Shown: piece by piece, positions 43,653 to 52,754 of the stretch
Numbering within the stretch: the first letter of the stretch is position 1
How the letters are laid out: every line of letters begins with the position of its first letter
Assembly (NCBI GenBank): GCA_965224285.1
Contig: OZ245043.1
Coordinates: 3,782,001 to 3,846,000 of the forward strand
Direction of reading: 5' to 3'
DNA length: 64,000 nt
DNA from: JAJCYK01 sp965224285
GTDB lineage: Bacteria > Bacteroidota > Bacteroidia > Cytophagales > Cyclobacteriaceae
Notes under the pieces: generated by a model
What the model was told of the DNA's origin: nothing
The model's database searches: none
Seen by the model: the letters and a program-made list of their open reading frames with translations, nothing else
Position numbers and translations under genes: made by a program

Positions 43653-46303
43653 TTCAATTCAATGTTATAGGTAAGTGATGGAAATGCAGTGCCCAATACG
43701 GATAGTTGAAATACCCTGGGGGAGACCCCGTTAGGCGCATTTAGGAATACTGAAAAGGGGTTTTTCCTGGCATAAACATTGTAAACAGAAAAAGTCCAAC
43801 TGTGCTCAAATTTACGGTCCTTCCGGTTGCTACCCTTTAATGTTACGGCTAGGTCTAAGCGGTGGTAATCCGGTATTCGGAAATTGTTGCGGGAAATATC
43901 CGAAAATACCCTTACGTTACCTAAAGCAAAGGAGGAGGCCGGCAAGGTCACCGGTCTTCCCGAGTTGAATGTGAAAGATCCCGAGATAGACCATAGTCTG
44001 CTAACTTTGAATTCTGTGTCCAATGAAAGTTGGTGGGGCCGGTCAAAATTTGCCGGGAATTCAGCGCCTTGATTAAGCTGATCTAGCGGGAATGGACTAT
44101 CAAAGGTTATTTCTGACTTAGAGTAAGTATAACCTAGGCGGCCTCTCACATCCCCGGTATTCTTATTGATACTTAATTCTACTCCCTGGGATCGGGCTTT
44201 TCCCTGCAGGGTATTGCTGAGGATGGCCGCATTCATCAATACCTGGGTTCCGTCTTTGAAATCAATAATATCTTCAATCTCTTTATAAAAACCCTCAATA
44301 CTAGTCTCATAGCGGTTGTTGTTGAAATTTTTATAAAATCCCAATGTAACTTGATCTCCCACCAGCGGTCTTAAGCTGGGCCCTGAAAATCGCCAGGGAT
44401 CAGTAGGCAAGGAGGCCACGGTATTGGAAAATAAATGAATATATTGGCGGGTGCGGTTATAACCAATTTTAACCGCTGTGGAGGGATCTAGGGTGAAATT
44501 CAGGGCAGCCCTGGGCTCGAATCCCTCCGCGATTCGCTCTAGCGATCCTGAAGCAAGGGAGAGGGTGTCGATGATGGAGAACACAGATCTTGATTCCAGT
44601 GGATTAAATACCGGGTATTCACCGGCGCCGATCAAATAAAACTGAGAATATCTCAAACCCAGCATCAAGCGAATTTCCGGGGTTAGGGAAATTTCATCGT
44701 GAAAAAAGACCGAGGTTTCCAGGGCCTTGTTAGAAGATAAGGCCAGTTTCTCAATTATTGAACTGTTATTGGCCGGGCTGCGGATCCCAGGCTGATTTTT
44801 GTAATAGTTTATATCGGCACCCACTTCAATCTGGTGATTGACAATTTGATTATGGAGGTAGCTAAATTTTGAATTGAGTTGAGTTATACCAGTTTCCGTT
44901 AAGTTCTCTCTTCCGATTTGGCTGCTTTCAACCTCAGCATCATAATCACTATACGAAGCAGACCAGTTAATGGTATTCTCGTGACTGAACACTTGCTGAA
45001 ACCCAATGGATAAAGCTTTGGTTTGATAACCAAATACGGTATCACTGGCAAAACTGAAATCATCGGTGCTATAATAACCGGCTATTTCAAATAGGTTGTT
45101 TTGCCCAAACTGGTAATGATATTTTATATTGGTATCGAAATAATTTGCATTGCTTTGTCGTAAGGTGAGATCGTCGATTTGTTCAATTATCCATCCGGGA
45201 TATGCCCCTCTTGCTGCCACCAACAACCCTGACCTATCTTCGACCAGAGGAATATCCATAAACAATTTGCTAGTTACAAATCCCGCGCTGGCCTTGAACT
45301 TGAAATCTTTGGCAGCAGAAATCTTTTGTTTTACTTGTAACACTGACGAAATTTTTCCTCCATACCTCGATGGCATACTGCCTTTGTGTAATGTGAAGCT
45401 TTGTACCATATCCGGATTGAATACTGAGAAGAATCCCAGCATGTGTGAGGAATTGTATAAGGGTATGTTATCCATAAGGATCAGATTCTGATCCAGATTC
45501 CCACCCCGCACATTAAAACCTGTAGCCCCTTCACCTACCGAAGAGACACCTGGAATATTAATTACTGCGCGGGTGATATCTATCTCTCCCAGAAAAGCGG
45601 GCATGCTGCTAAGGGTTTCAATATTGACGGTTACTCTGCCGGAATTTGTAGCAGTAATATTATCATCCAGCCCTGAACCGGTAATCACCACATCTTCCAA
45701 TTCGATGGTCTTTTCCAACATTTCCAGTTCCAGATAGGAATCTTTGTACAGGTTTACTTCAAAGTTCCGTTCAAAAGAGCCTTGACCGACGGCCTTCACA
45801 TCATATCGTCCATAGGGTAATTCAACCTGAAATGTACCGGATTCATTGGTATTGACGGTTTCATTTATAGGTCCGGAAAAATATAACGTACCAGGCACTC
45901 CGGCTCCCGTGTTGCCATCCGTCAGTACCCCACCTACCGAGAACAAGGCTTCAATGGATTCAGAATTATAATCAGAAATATCAACCTTGGTGATAATTAT
46001 CATATGCTGGTCCAGGATGGAGAAATGCAGAGGAGTTTCTGAAAGCAGTAACTGGGTGGCAACAGCCGTACTGACACTATCTAATGTAACGGTAACCCGA
46101 TAATCCTTAATCCATTCTTCCTTGAAATAAAACTTTATAGGATATCGGGTTTCAAGATCTGAAATGGCGTCATCTAATGAAGTGGCTTCAAATTGAGCCG
46201 AAATCACAGGAGCTGATATTTGGGCACACCCCTCTTGGGGGATAAATAGTATTACCCATGATAGCAAAATACAGTAAAGATAGCGAGCCGTAAAGTGTAT
46301 CAA
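43649..46303 (-). CDS. STN-domain TonB-dependent outer-membrane receptor
   Basis: An 884-residue receptor in the order: signal peptide (1-28), STN secretin/TonB N-terminal domain (FEATSLDDAISDLETRYPIK, about 35-105), carboxypeptidase-regulatory beta-sandwich (GTLYFSGPINETVNTNESGTFQV), TonB plug (about 210-330, with FNVRGGNLDQNLILMDNIPL) and beta-barrel ending in NIELK. STN domains usually pass signals to a FecR-type anti-sigma protein, yet no sigma/anti-sigma pair lies in the window. The two DUF4249 genes and the plug-like protein follow without gaps, forming a four-gene transport operon. Ligand unknown (siderophore, peptide and glycan are all possible). Confidence 0.92.
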   Translation of the reverse strand: MIHFTARYLYCILLSWVILFIPQEGCAQISAPVISAQFEATSLDDAISDLETRYPIKFYFKEEWIKDYRVTVTLDSVSTAVATQLLLSETPLHFSILDQHMIIITKVDISDYNSESIEALFSVGGVLTDGNTGAGVPGTLYFSGPINETVNTNESGTFQVELPYGRYDVKAVGQGSFERNFEVNLYKDSYLELEMLEKTIELEDVVITGSGLDDNITATNSGRVTVNIETLSSMPAFLGEIDITRAVINIPGVSSVGEGATGFNVRGGNLDQNLILMDNIPLYNSSHMLGFFSVFNPDMVQSFTLHKGSMPSRYGGKISSVLQVKQKISAAKDFKFKASAGFVTSKLFMDIPLVEDRSGLLVAARGAYPGWIIEQIDDLTLRQSNANYFDTNIKYHYQFGQNNLFEIAGYYSTDDFSFASDTVFGYQTKALSIGFQQVFSHENTINWSASYSDYDAEVESSQIGRENLTETGITQLNSKFSYLHNQIVNHQIEVGADINYYKNQPGIRSPANNSSIIEKLALSSNKALETSVFFHDEISLTPEIRLMLGLRYSQFYLIGAGEYPVFNPLESRSVFSIIDTLSLASGSLERIAEGFEPRAALNFTLDPSTAVKIGYNRTRQYIHLFSNTVASLPTDPWRFSGPSLRPLVGDQVTLGFYKNFNNNRYETSIEGFYKEIEDIIDFKDGTQVLMNAAILSNTLQGKARSQGVELSINKNTGDVRGRLGYTYSKSEITFDSPFPLDQLNQGAEFPANFDRPHQLSLDTEFKVSRLWSISGSFTFNSGRPVTLPASSFALGNVRVFSDISRNNFRIPDYHRLDLAVTLKGSNRKDRKFEHSWTFSVYNVYARKNPFSVFLNAPNGVSPRVFQLSVLGTAFPSLTYNIELK

Positions 46304-46457
46304 TATGTGCTTATAATCACTGCTAAATGTTCAAAATAACCTTTTGACACCACTCTTCAATGAATAATGTTTCTTTTTATAAAAGTTCCCCTAATTACTA
46401 ACGAAATGTCGGCTAATTGTCAATTTTGAACAATCAGTGCACTCCGGAATCTTTTAC

Positions 46458-46465
46458 TATATTTG
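46458..46465 (+). promoter_or_regulatory. -7 box of the SulP gene
   Basis: TATATTTG at 46458-46465 fits the Bacteroidota -7 consensus TAnnTTTG; a start near 46472 would leave a 15-nt leader before the ATG at 46487. No TTTG at the proper distance is seen: the nearest is 29 nt upstream. Confidence 0.4.
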
Positions 46466-46486
46466 GCTGGGTATCCAGCGTAGCTC

Positions 46487-48754
46487 ATGATTAATGATCC
46501 GAATGTACCTGCCGGTGGATTAAAAGGCCTGGTGCAGAATTGGAGGAGGGATTTAATTGCCGCCATAAGTGTATCACTGGTGGCAATGCCCCTGTGCCTG
46601 GGAATCGCCATTGCATCAGGAGTTCCACCCATGTCAGGAATCTTATCTGCTATCATTGGCGGACTGGTCACTACCTTATTCCGGAGTAGTCAAATGACTA
46701 TAAACGGACCAGGGGCAGGGCTCATTGCGGTCATCCTGGGGGCTATTGCAGCTCTGGAAGACGGTACCGGCCAAACCTTGAACTATGTACTGGCAGCAAT
46801 TGTAATGTCAGGTACACTGCAGGTGCTTCTGGGTTTTTTTAAATTGGGGGGATTGGCAGAGATCATTCCTTCTTCTGTGATCCGGGGTATTCTAGCGGCT
46901 ATTGGAATCATTATTATTGCCAAGCAGGCCCATGTGGCTTTAGGGACCTCTTCCGATGCCGAAACCACCGTCGAGACCTTGCTGGACATTTTTCGCAATT
47001 TTCCTGAGGCTCATCCATTAGTGACTTTAATTTCGGTGGCTGCTATTTTGTTGATGGTTTATCATGCCCGGATCAGTTATAAACTATTTCATTTATTGCC
47101 GGCACCCATTTGGGTGTTGATCCTGTCAATTCCTTTTGTATATATTTTTAATTTTTTGGAGCCTCATCAGGTTAAAATATTTGGTAAGGAATATCCTGTA
47201 GGGCCCCAGTATCTTATAAGCATCCCGGATAATTTCCTGGACAGCATCCTCCATCCCAATTTTTCCAAAATTCATACTGGCCCTTTTTGGCTCTCGGTAA
47301 TTTCCATAACCCTCATCGCAACGGTAGAAACTCTAGCCAGCACCAAGGCGGTGGATAAATTGGATCCCCACAAGAGAAAGACCAACTACGACCGCGATTT
47401 AATGAGTAACGGCCTTAGTACCGTAATAAGTGGATTTTTGGGAGGGTTGCCCATCATTACGGTGATCGTCAGGAGCACGGTTAATATATACAACAACGCC
47501 CAAACCAAGTGGGCCAACTTTTATCATGGGGTGTTACTATTGGTGTTTGTTCTGCTGGCCACACCTGTAATACAAAAAATACCTCTGGCAGTATTGGCCG
47601 CGATATTGGTTTTTACCGGCTACAAATTGGCTTCTCCCCGCATATTTAGGGAAACTTATGAACAGGGCATGGAACAGCTATTGTTTTTCGGTAGTACTTT
47701 GATTATTACCCTGTTTACCAATTTGCTTTGGGGGATGTTCTGGGGGATTGTGATCACCATATTGGTTCATCTGTTGCTAGCGAGAGTCCCAGTGGCGGCT
47801 TTTTTTAGAATGATATTTGGTTCGCAGAGTGATATATACAAAAAGTCCGATGGTAACTATGAGATAAAGGTTAAGGGGATAGCCAATTTTCTATCGATCC
47901 TTAGACTTAATAAACTCCTGGAAAAAGTGCCTGCAGGTGCAGATGTAAAAATTAATTTATCTACTGCCAAATTGGTAGACTTTACCGTACAGGAAAACCT
48001 GCAAGAGTTTCGACGAGTACATCAAAATACCGGAGGTCAGGTGAATATCTCTGGACTTGATCAACATGTGTCCTCTACCTATCATCGATTTGGGTTAAAG
48101 AGTCTGATCTCACCTTACCCCCAGAGTCTATCACCACGGCAAAAAAGACTTAAGGACTTGGCTTATGAAAATGGTTGGACCTACCGGGAGCAAGCTGATT
48201 GGAATGCCTCTTATCTTCAAAACTTTCAATTCTTCGATTCTCGCCCAATAGAGTACAAAGCCAATATAATTTCTGCTTCCTACCCCGACACCGATGTGCG
48301 TTGGGAACTTTGTGATATTACCTTTGACGAGGGTGCTTTGTTGGCAAAGGAAGTATACCGGACCACGGTGGAAATAATTTTTATTGACAAGCCAATGCCA
48401 AAATTTGTATTGGAAAGAGAAGGGTTTTTTGACATGATATTTGGAACTGTGCTGGCGTTTTCAGGACAGCGGGATATTGATTTTCCGGAATACCCCTTAT
48501 TTTCCAGGAAGTTTGTGCTTATGGGCAAAGATGAAGACGCTTTAAAAGAATTTTTCACTGTTAATTTGGTCAGATTCCTGGAACAAGAGGATATCTATCA
48601 TATCGAAAGTAACGGACAAGCCCTCCTGGTATTTAGATCTCTTCATGTATCCAAAAGTCAAAACATTGAGCAGATGGTTCGGTTTTCCGGTGAGTTAGTA
48701 CGTTGCATCATCCAAGGTGAGGGTATGCAAAAAGAATTAACTAAACAGGAATGA
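46487..48754 (+). CDS. SulP family inorganic anion transporter with extra C-terminal domain
   Basis: A 755-residue transporter. Residues about 20-435 hold the SulP membrane core of ten or more helices (for example ITVIVRSTVNIYNNAQTK, with the family motif in GVPPMSGILSAIIGGLV and MTINGPGAGLIAVI). A STAS-like segment occupies about 455-555 (DVKINLSTAKLVDFTVQENL). Unlike typical SulP proteins, about 190 further residues follow (560-755), a domain I do not recognise, with WELCDITFDEGALLAKEVYR. Substrates of relatives are sulfate, bicarbonate or other anions. The gene stands alone; the convergent NIF3-like gene overlaps its end by 14 bp. Confidence 0.9.
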   Translation: MINDPNVPAGGLKGLVQNWRRDLIAAISVSLVAMPLCLGIAIASGVPPMSGILSAIIGGLVTTLFRSSQMTINGPGAGLIAVILGAIAALEDGTGQTLNYVLAAIVMSGTLQVLLGFFKLGGLAEIIPSSVIRGILAAIGIIIIAKQAHVALGTSSDAETTVETLLDIFRNFPEAHPLVTLISVAAILLMVYHARISYKLFHLLPAPIWVLILSIPFVYIFNFLEPHQVKIFGKEYPVGPQYLISIPDNFLDSILHPNFSKIHTGPFWLSVISITLIATVETLASTKAVDKLDPHKRKTNYDRDLMSNGLSTVISGFLGGLPIITVIVRSTVNIYNNAQTKWANFYHGVLLLVFVLLATPVIQKIPLAVLAAILVFTGYKLASPRIFRETYEQGMEQLLFFGSTLIITLFTNLLWGMFWGIVITILVHLLLARVPVAAFFRMIFGSQSDIYKKSDGNYEIKVKGIANFLSILRLNKLLEKVPAGADVKINLSTAKLVDFTVQENLQEFRRVHQNTGGQVNISGLDQHVSSTYHRFGLKSLISPYPQSLSPRQKRLKDLAYENGWTYREQADWNASYLQNFQFFDSRPIEYKANIISASYPDTDVRWELCDITFDEGALLAKEVYRTTVEIIFIDKPMPKFVLEREGFFDMIFGTVLAFSGQRDIDFPEYPLFSRKFVLMGKDEDALKEFFTVNLVRFLEQEDIYHIESNGQALLVFRSLHVSKSQNIEQMVRFSGELVRCIIQGEGMQKELTKQE

Positions 48755-49637
48755 ATGCTTCCCCGGCAGGGACATGGGTTATTTTTAAACCAGGTAATAA
48801 TGGCTGAAGCCACTCTGCAAGGTACTCCATTCCAGGCTCCTCACTGACAGCGTGTCCCAAAATGATCAGACCTCGCTGAATGCCCGCAAAGCTGGCATCA
48901 CGGATATATTCACTGGTTTCCCACTCAGCAACTTCACCTACCACCATTACATCGAATTCCTCTGTGGATAGTAATTCTATCTGCTTCTGACCTCCCCAGG
49001 CGCCCGGTAGCAAGGCTATTGATGAACACTTCATAGTAGGTTTTCCTACTATAAATGGCCGGACCAGCCTCATGTTTTTCTTAAATAAACGAGCCAGGTC
49101 CTCCAGGGTGGTCGGGGGAATGTTGAAAATTCCTGGTCGGTCTGCTATTTGGTATTTCTCCCATTTCATTAACCTGGCCAACCCATGTAGAATTCCATCC
49201 GGACGAACCGTATGCCAATAGTCATGAAATCTCCAAATCGCTATCCTATGTTCTTCAATCAACTTCTTTTTAAATCGGTATACCGGGTCATCTTTTAACC
49301 ACTCTGTACGATCAAGATGATTGTAATAGGTAGGCTCATGAGTAATAATTAGGTTGGCTCCCAGCTGGGCAGCCTTCTTTATTACTTCAGCAGTGGCCAT
49401 AAATGTGGTTACCACCCCGCTACAAGTGACAGTGGGGTCCCCCGCTTTGAAAGTGTCCACGGTTTCCTCTTTCTCACCCCCAGGGACCGCACCAATGACG
49501 CGATTGATTACCTGTTGAATGGTATAAGGCGCAGTTGAGCCAAAAGACGATGATGGCCAGCCCCACAGTGATAATCCGGTCAGGGCAAAGGCGCTATTGG
49601 CCAGGAAAGCACGACGGGGATACATTTCAGGATCCAT
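48741..49637 (-). CDS. NIF3-like protein with Tat-type signal
   Basis: A 298-residue protein with a twin-arginine-like leader (MYPRRAFLANSAFALTGLSL). The mature part matches NIF3/YbgI-type dinuclear metal proteins: LGANLIITHEPTYYNHLD (metal His), WRFHDYWHT, and a late block VVGEVAEWETSEYIRDASFAG with GLIILGHAVSE (metal His/Glu). NIF3 proteins are usually cytoplasmic, so the export signal is unusual. An ATG at 49625 is an alternative start. It overlaps the convergent SulP gene end by 14 bp. Confidence 0.82.
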   Translation of the reverse strand: MDPEMYPRRAFLANSAFALTGLSLWGWPSSSFGSTAPYTIQQVINRVIGAVPGGEKEETVDTFKAGDPTVTCSGVVTTFMATAEVIKKAAQLGANLIITHEPTYYNHLDRTEWLKDDPVYRFKKKLIEEHRIAIWRFHDYWHTVRPDGILHGLARLMKWEKYQIADRPGIFNIPPTTLEDLARLFKKNMRLVRPFIVGKPTMKCSSIALLPGAWGGQKQIELLSTEEFDVMVVGEVAEWETSEYIRDASFAGIQRGLIILGHAVSEEPGMEYLAEWLQPLLPGLKITHVPAGEAFIPV

Positions 49638-49844
49638 GTTTCTGTGATAGTTATTAGGTATGTGATCAATAATTTAAGACACCCGGTATAAAAAGCCAAC
49701 CTAACCTTTTATATAATAGGATTATTTCTGATTAGGTAAGCCCAGTAAAGTCTTTGATCATTCCAATGGAGATCTCGCAGCACAAAATAATCCTGATCAT
49801 TCCCCTGGCCTTGATTTCCTGAATACTAAGGAACGACTAATTAG

Positions 49845-50726
49845 TTAGGCAGATTCCGGCTGATTCATTCCCAACATTTGCATCATTTGGTCTTGTACTT
49901 GTTGCGAGGTTTTATTTATAGTTTTAGGGGCCATTCCTCCGGATCCGGGGTCCACCACCGTACGGGTAGGCCGATCCGTGGCAGGCATTTCAATGACTTC
50001 GATCACGGCTTTAGCCACTTCATTGGGGTCGGGCGCATCCTGACTTTTCAATGATTCAGCAAACCCACCCCAAAGTTTCTGGGGGACTTCAGCCAACTCA
50101 CCATAGCTTTCCACCCTGGATTCATCTGCCGGTGACATCATATTACCAAAGAAACTGGTGGGGAACCCGCCCGGTTCGATTACCACAACATCCACGCCAG
50201 TGCCTTTCAATTCGTAACGATAACTTTCACTAAGCCCTTCCAAGGCGTATTTACTGGCGGTATAGATACCGGCATAAGGAATTACCACCCGGCCCATTAT
50301 GCTGGAAATGTTAATTATCAATCCGCTGCCGCGGCTTCGCATAGAGGGCAGGATCGCCCTCATTACCCTTTGAACGCCGAATACGTTCACTTCAAATACT
50401 TTTTTGAATTGTTCCAATTCAAAGGCTTCAGTAAATCCGCCCTGACCAATTCCGGCGTTGTTCACTACCACATCTACATTTCCCACTTTATTCAGGATTT
50501 GATCTATGGCAGTGTCAACTGAACTGTCGTTGGTTACATCGAGATCTACAATATGAACACTTCCTGATTGTTCACTGGCAAAATCTTTGATCTTGCTGGC
50601 AGAAGAGGCATTCTTTCCTTCTACATCTCTCATAGATGCCAGCACGCTATATCCGTTCTCCAATAATCTTTTAGTGATGAGTAATCCAAATCCGGAACTG
50701 CTGCCGGTAACAAGTACACTTTTCAT
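49845..50726 (-). CDS. SDR family oxidoreductase
   Basis: A classical short-chain dehydrogenase of 293 residues. The NAD(P) motif TGSSSGFG opens the protein; NNAGIG, a Ser in LIINISSIMG, and YTASKYA (the YxxxK pair) complete the active site. AFELEQFKKVFEVNVFG is also typical. The C-terminus is extended by about 45 residues beyond the core. It stands alone on the minus strand. Substrate not predictable. Confidence 0.92.
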   Translation of the reverse strand: MKSVLVTGSSSGFGLLITKRLLENGYSVLASMRDVEGKNASSASKIKDFASEQSGSVHIVDLDVTNDSSVDTAIDQILNKVGNVDVVVNNAGIGQGGFTEAFELEQFKKVFEVNVFGVQRVMRAILPSMRSRGSGLIINISSIMGRVVIPYAGIYTASKYALEGLSESYRYELKGTGVDVVVIEPGGFPTSFFGNMMSPADESRVESYGELAEVPQKLWGGFAESLKSQDAPDPNEVAKAVIEVIEMPATDRPTRTVVDPGSGGMAPKTINKTSQQVQDQMMQMLGMNQPESA

Positions 50727-50869
50727 ATGTGGTTTTTAGTTTGATTTATAATTCAGTGGACGGTAATATATTATATGGTTTTAAGCCAAAATAGTTTCAG
50801 ATTTTCTTAAATAAGATTTTCTCTAGCTTTTCTAGAACAGCTGGGTGGAGGAACCTATTTTGAGAATTC

Positions 50870-51568
50870 TTATATGCCCTGAACCTTTGACGATTGTTTT
50901 ACAGCTTGAGATAAACCGATCTGACGAAGGGAAAAAGCATGAAGAAATACAGCTGTCGGCAACAGCAATGAGGGCAGCAGTACAAATGGGAATTGCACAA
51001 ATTTTTCTTTGGGTACCTGAGATGACCATTGATCTAAATAAAAACCCCGCATAAATGAAAAAACTGTAACGGTTAAAATCAACAGTGAAAGGATATTCCA
51101 AAACTTTAAAACTGGCAGACTTACCTTGCCAGTCTTATACCCCAAGGCCATAATCAGGGCTGAGATCCCTACCAAAATATCATAGTTTAAGCCCCCAATG
51201 GTGGTAATTCGGGGGAAAATATTCTCTGTGACGGCTCCGAAAATTAGAAGTTCCACTATTATCCTGAATGATTGAAGCAAAACAGGAATATGAAGGGGGA
51301 CAGACAGCAGAGTATTCCGGGCATCCAACCTAAAAACCATCAATAGGATGATAGCAACAGCCGGCATTACAATCATTAGAGGCACTCTTGGTGGAAAATC
51401 AAAAGTATCCAGTAGCCCCATGTTTATCAGAATGAAAATGTAACCGACCCACCCTAAGATCCCGGCTAATAATTTTAACACTATTTTGCAATTTCGAGCA
51501 TGCCTAAACATTAAAACCAGTAAAATGATGACAACTGAGGTCCAAAGGTAAAATCCAATTTCTAACAT
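50870..51568 (-). CDS. Seven-helix membrane protein of unknown family
   Basis: A 232-residue hydrophobic protein with seven predicted helices (about 5-20, 33-50, 63-80, 98-116, 130-145, 155-172, 190-212). No family is recognised, and there are no charged motifs suggesting transport chemistry. It is 57 bp downstream of the AraC regulator on the same strand, so the two are likely co-transcribed and AraC may control it. The regulator-plus-membrane-protein arrangement often reflects sensing of a small hydrophobic compound; this is inference. Confidence 0.65.
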   Translation of the reverse strand: MLEIGFYLWTSVVIILLVLMFRHARNCKIVLKLLAGILGWVGYIFILINMGLLDTFDFPPRVPLMIVMPAVAIILLMVFRLDARNTLLSVPLHIPVLLQSFRIIVELLIFGAVTENIFPRITTIGGLNYDILVGISALIMALGYKTGKVSLPVLKFWNILSLLILTVTVFSFMRGFYLDQWSSQVPKEKFVQFPFVLLPSLLLPTAVFLHAFSLRQIGLSQAVKQSSKVQGI

Positions 51569-51625
51569 GGGAATGATATAGTGATCAACCCGAAGGTAAT
51601 TGAATGTGATGATGCAATGTTTAAC

Positions 51626-52579
51626 CTAAATTGCTAATTTTCGATAAGCGGCTGGACTTACCCCACTATGCTTTTTAAAGAAGCGGCTGAAAGAAGCCAG
51701 ATCAGAAAAGCCGGTTCTTATGGAGATCTCCGGTAGAGTTAGATTGGAGGTTAATAGCAATTCTGATGCATGCTCTGAACGGAGCTTAGCGGTATATTGG
51801 TAAGGTGTACAACCCATTACATTGGTGAATGTGCGCAATAGATGGAACTTGGATAGTGCCACCTGCCGGCTTACATCTTGTAGTGAACAGGCTGACGGAA
51901 ATGTCTGATGGATATAGTCCACCGCTAAAAGCACTCTGCGAAAAAGCTCCTCACGAGTGCTGACCTTTAGACATTCCAATTTTTGCTTCCGGCGAAATAT
52001 GTTGAGGTCGTTTACCATCAAATGTTCCAGTAAATCGGCTAGAAGTTCTTCTTCCCGTTCCGAGGGAATCACTTTATCCTGATGATGTTTAAAAAATTCC
52101 TGTAAACGCCGGATCCTTGAGCGGAACTCCCAGCTGCACCAATGAGTCCTGGGGTAATGGTTAACCTCAAAATCCTCCCATTCGGGGTTATCCAATAAAT
52201 AATTATGAGATCCTTGCAGCGCGTGTATTACATCATTATATAAGGCCTGTCCAAAGTGAATATTAAAAGTGTTAACTTTTTCTGTGGCTGGGACCAGTAA
52301 ATCGTAATACTGCCCGGAATTGGTTAAACCAAATACCTGCCGGGAAATTTTTAAAGTATAATTTTCTGTACTAATCCAGCTGTTGCCGTAAAAATTGAAA
52401 AATAAACTAAAGGGACCTTTAATGTCAGTTCTTTCCGTTTCATAACTGGTGGTATTAAGCACAACTGAAGGCCAGCCCTGATGCTTTAGCTTATTTCCAC
52501 GATAATCACGGCCTTCGGTGAAGTTGTTCTTCGCCTGACGACGAATCCAACTTAAATCGGGAAATTCTTTTAAGAGCAT
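51626..52579 (-). CDS. AraC family transcriptional regulator
   Basis: A 317-residue regulator. The C-terminal double helix-turn-helix is clear: SACSLQDVSRQVALSKFHLLRTFTNVMGCTPYQYTAKLRSEHASELLL, then LTLPEISIRTGFSDLASFSRFFKKHSGVSPAAYRK. The N-terminal 200 residues form a cupin-like sensing domain. An 11-bp perfect inverted repeat sits 22 bp upstream of the start, a likely operator. The seven-helix membrane protein gene follows downstream. Confidence 0.92.
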   Translation of the reverse strand: MLLKEFPDLSWIRRQAKNNFTEGRDYRGNKLKHQGWPSVVLNTTSYETERTDIKGPFSLFFNFYGNSWISTENYTLKISRQVFGLTNSGQYYDLLVPATEKVNTFNIHFGQALYNDVIHALQGSHNYLLDNPEWEDFEVNHYPRTHWCSWEFRSRIRRLQEFFKHHQDKVIPSEREEELLADLLEHLMVNDLNIFRRKQKLECLKVSTREELFRRVLLAVDYIHQTFPSACSLQDVSRQVALSKFHLLRTFTNVMGCTPYQYTAKLRSEHASELLLTSNLTLPEISIRTGFSDLASFSRFFKKHSGVSPAAYRKLAI

Positions 52580-52601
52580 GATACAAGTTTAGCACCTGGT
52601 G

Positions 52602-52630
52602 AGATTATGGAGTGGTAACCTCCATAATCT
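52602..52630. promoter_or_regulatory. Perfect 11-bp inverted repeat upstream of the AraC gene
   Basis: AGATTATGGAG (52602-52612) and CTCCATAATCT (52620-52630) are exact reverse complements with a 7-nt spacer (TGGTAAC). The site lies 22 bp before the regulator's ATG, so binding there would affect its own transcription. The sequence is mixed, so chance is less likely than for AT-only repeats. Confidence 0.65.
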
Positions 52631-52699
52631 ATTATTGCCATACCCATGTCAGGCAGGCACAGATTGTCTATTAGAAACAAGTTTTGTTATTGAAGTTAC

Positions 52700-52732
52700 A
52701 AAAAAAAATACCGAAGCATGACTTCGGTATTT
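52700..52732 (-). terminator. Rho-independent terminator of the lipoprotein gene
   Basis: On the minus strand an 11-bp stem AAATACCGAAG/CTTCGGTATTT (52706-52716 with 52722-52732) around a 5-nt loop is followed by a run of eight or more T. It lies 22 bp after the stop codon of the gene at 52755. It separates that gene from the AraC operon downstream. Confidence 0.9.
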
Positions 52733-52754
52733 GGCTAATCTTATTTTTATGATC

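Noticed and set aside
50832..51101. An 89-codon minus-strand frame overlapping the seven-helix membrane protein
   Set aside because: It is a different frame of the same region; the 232-codon frame with seven helices is the better reading.
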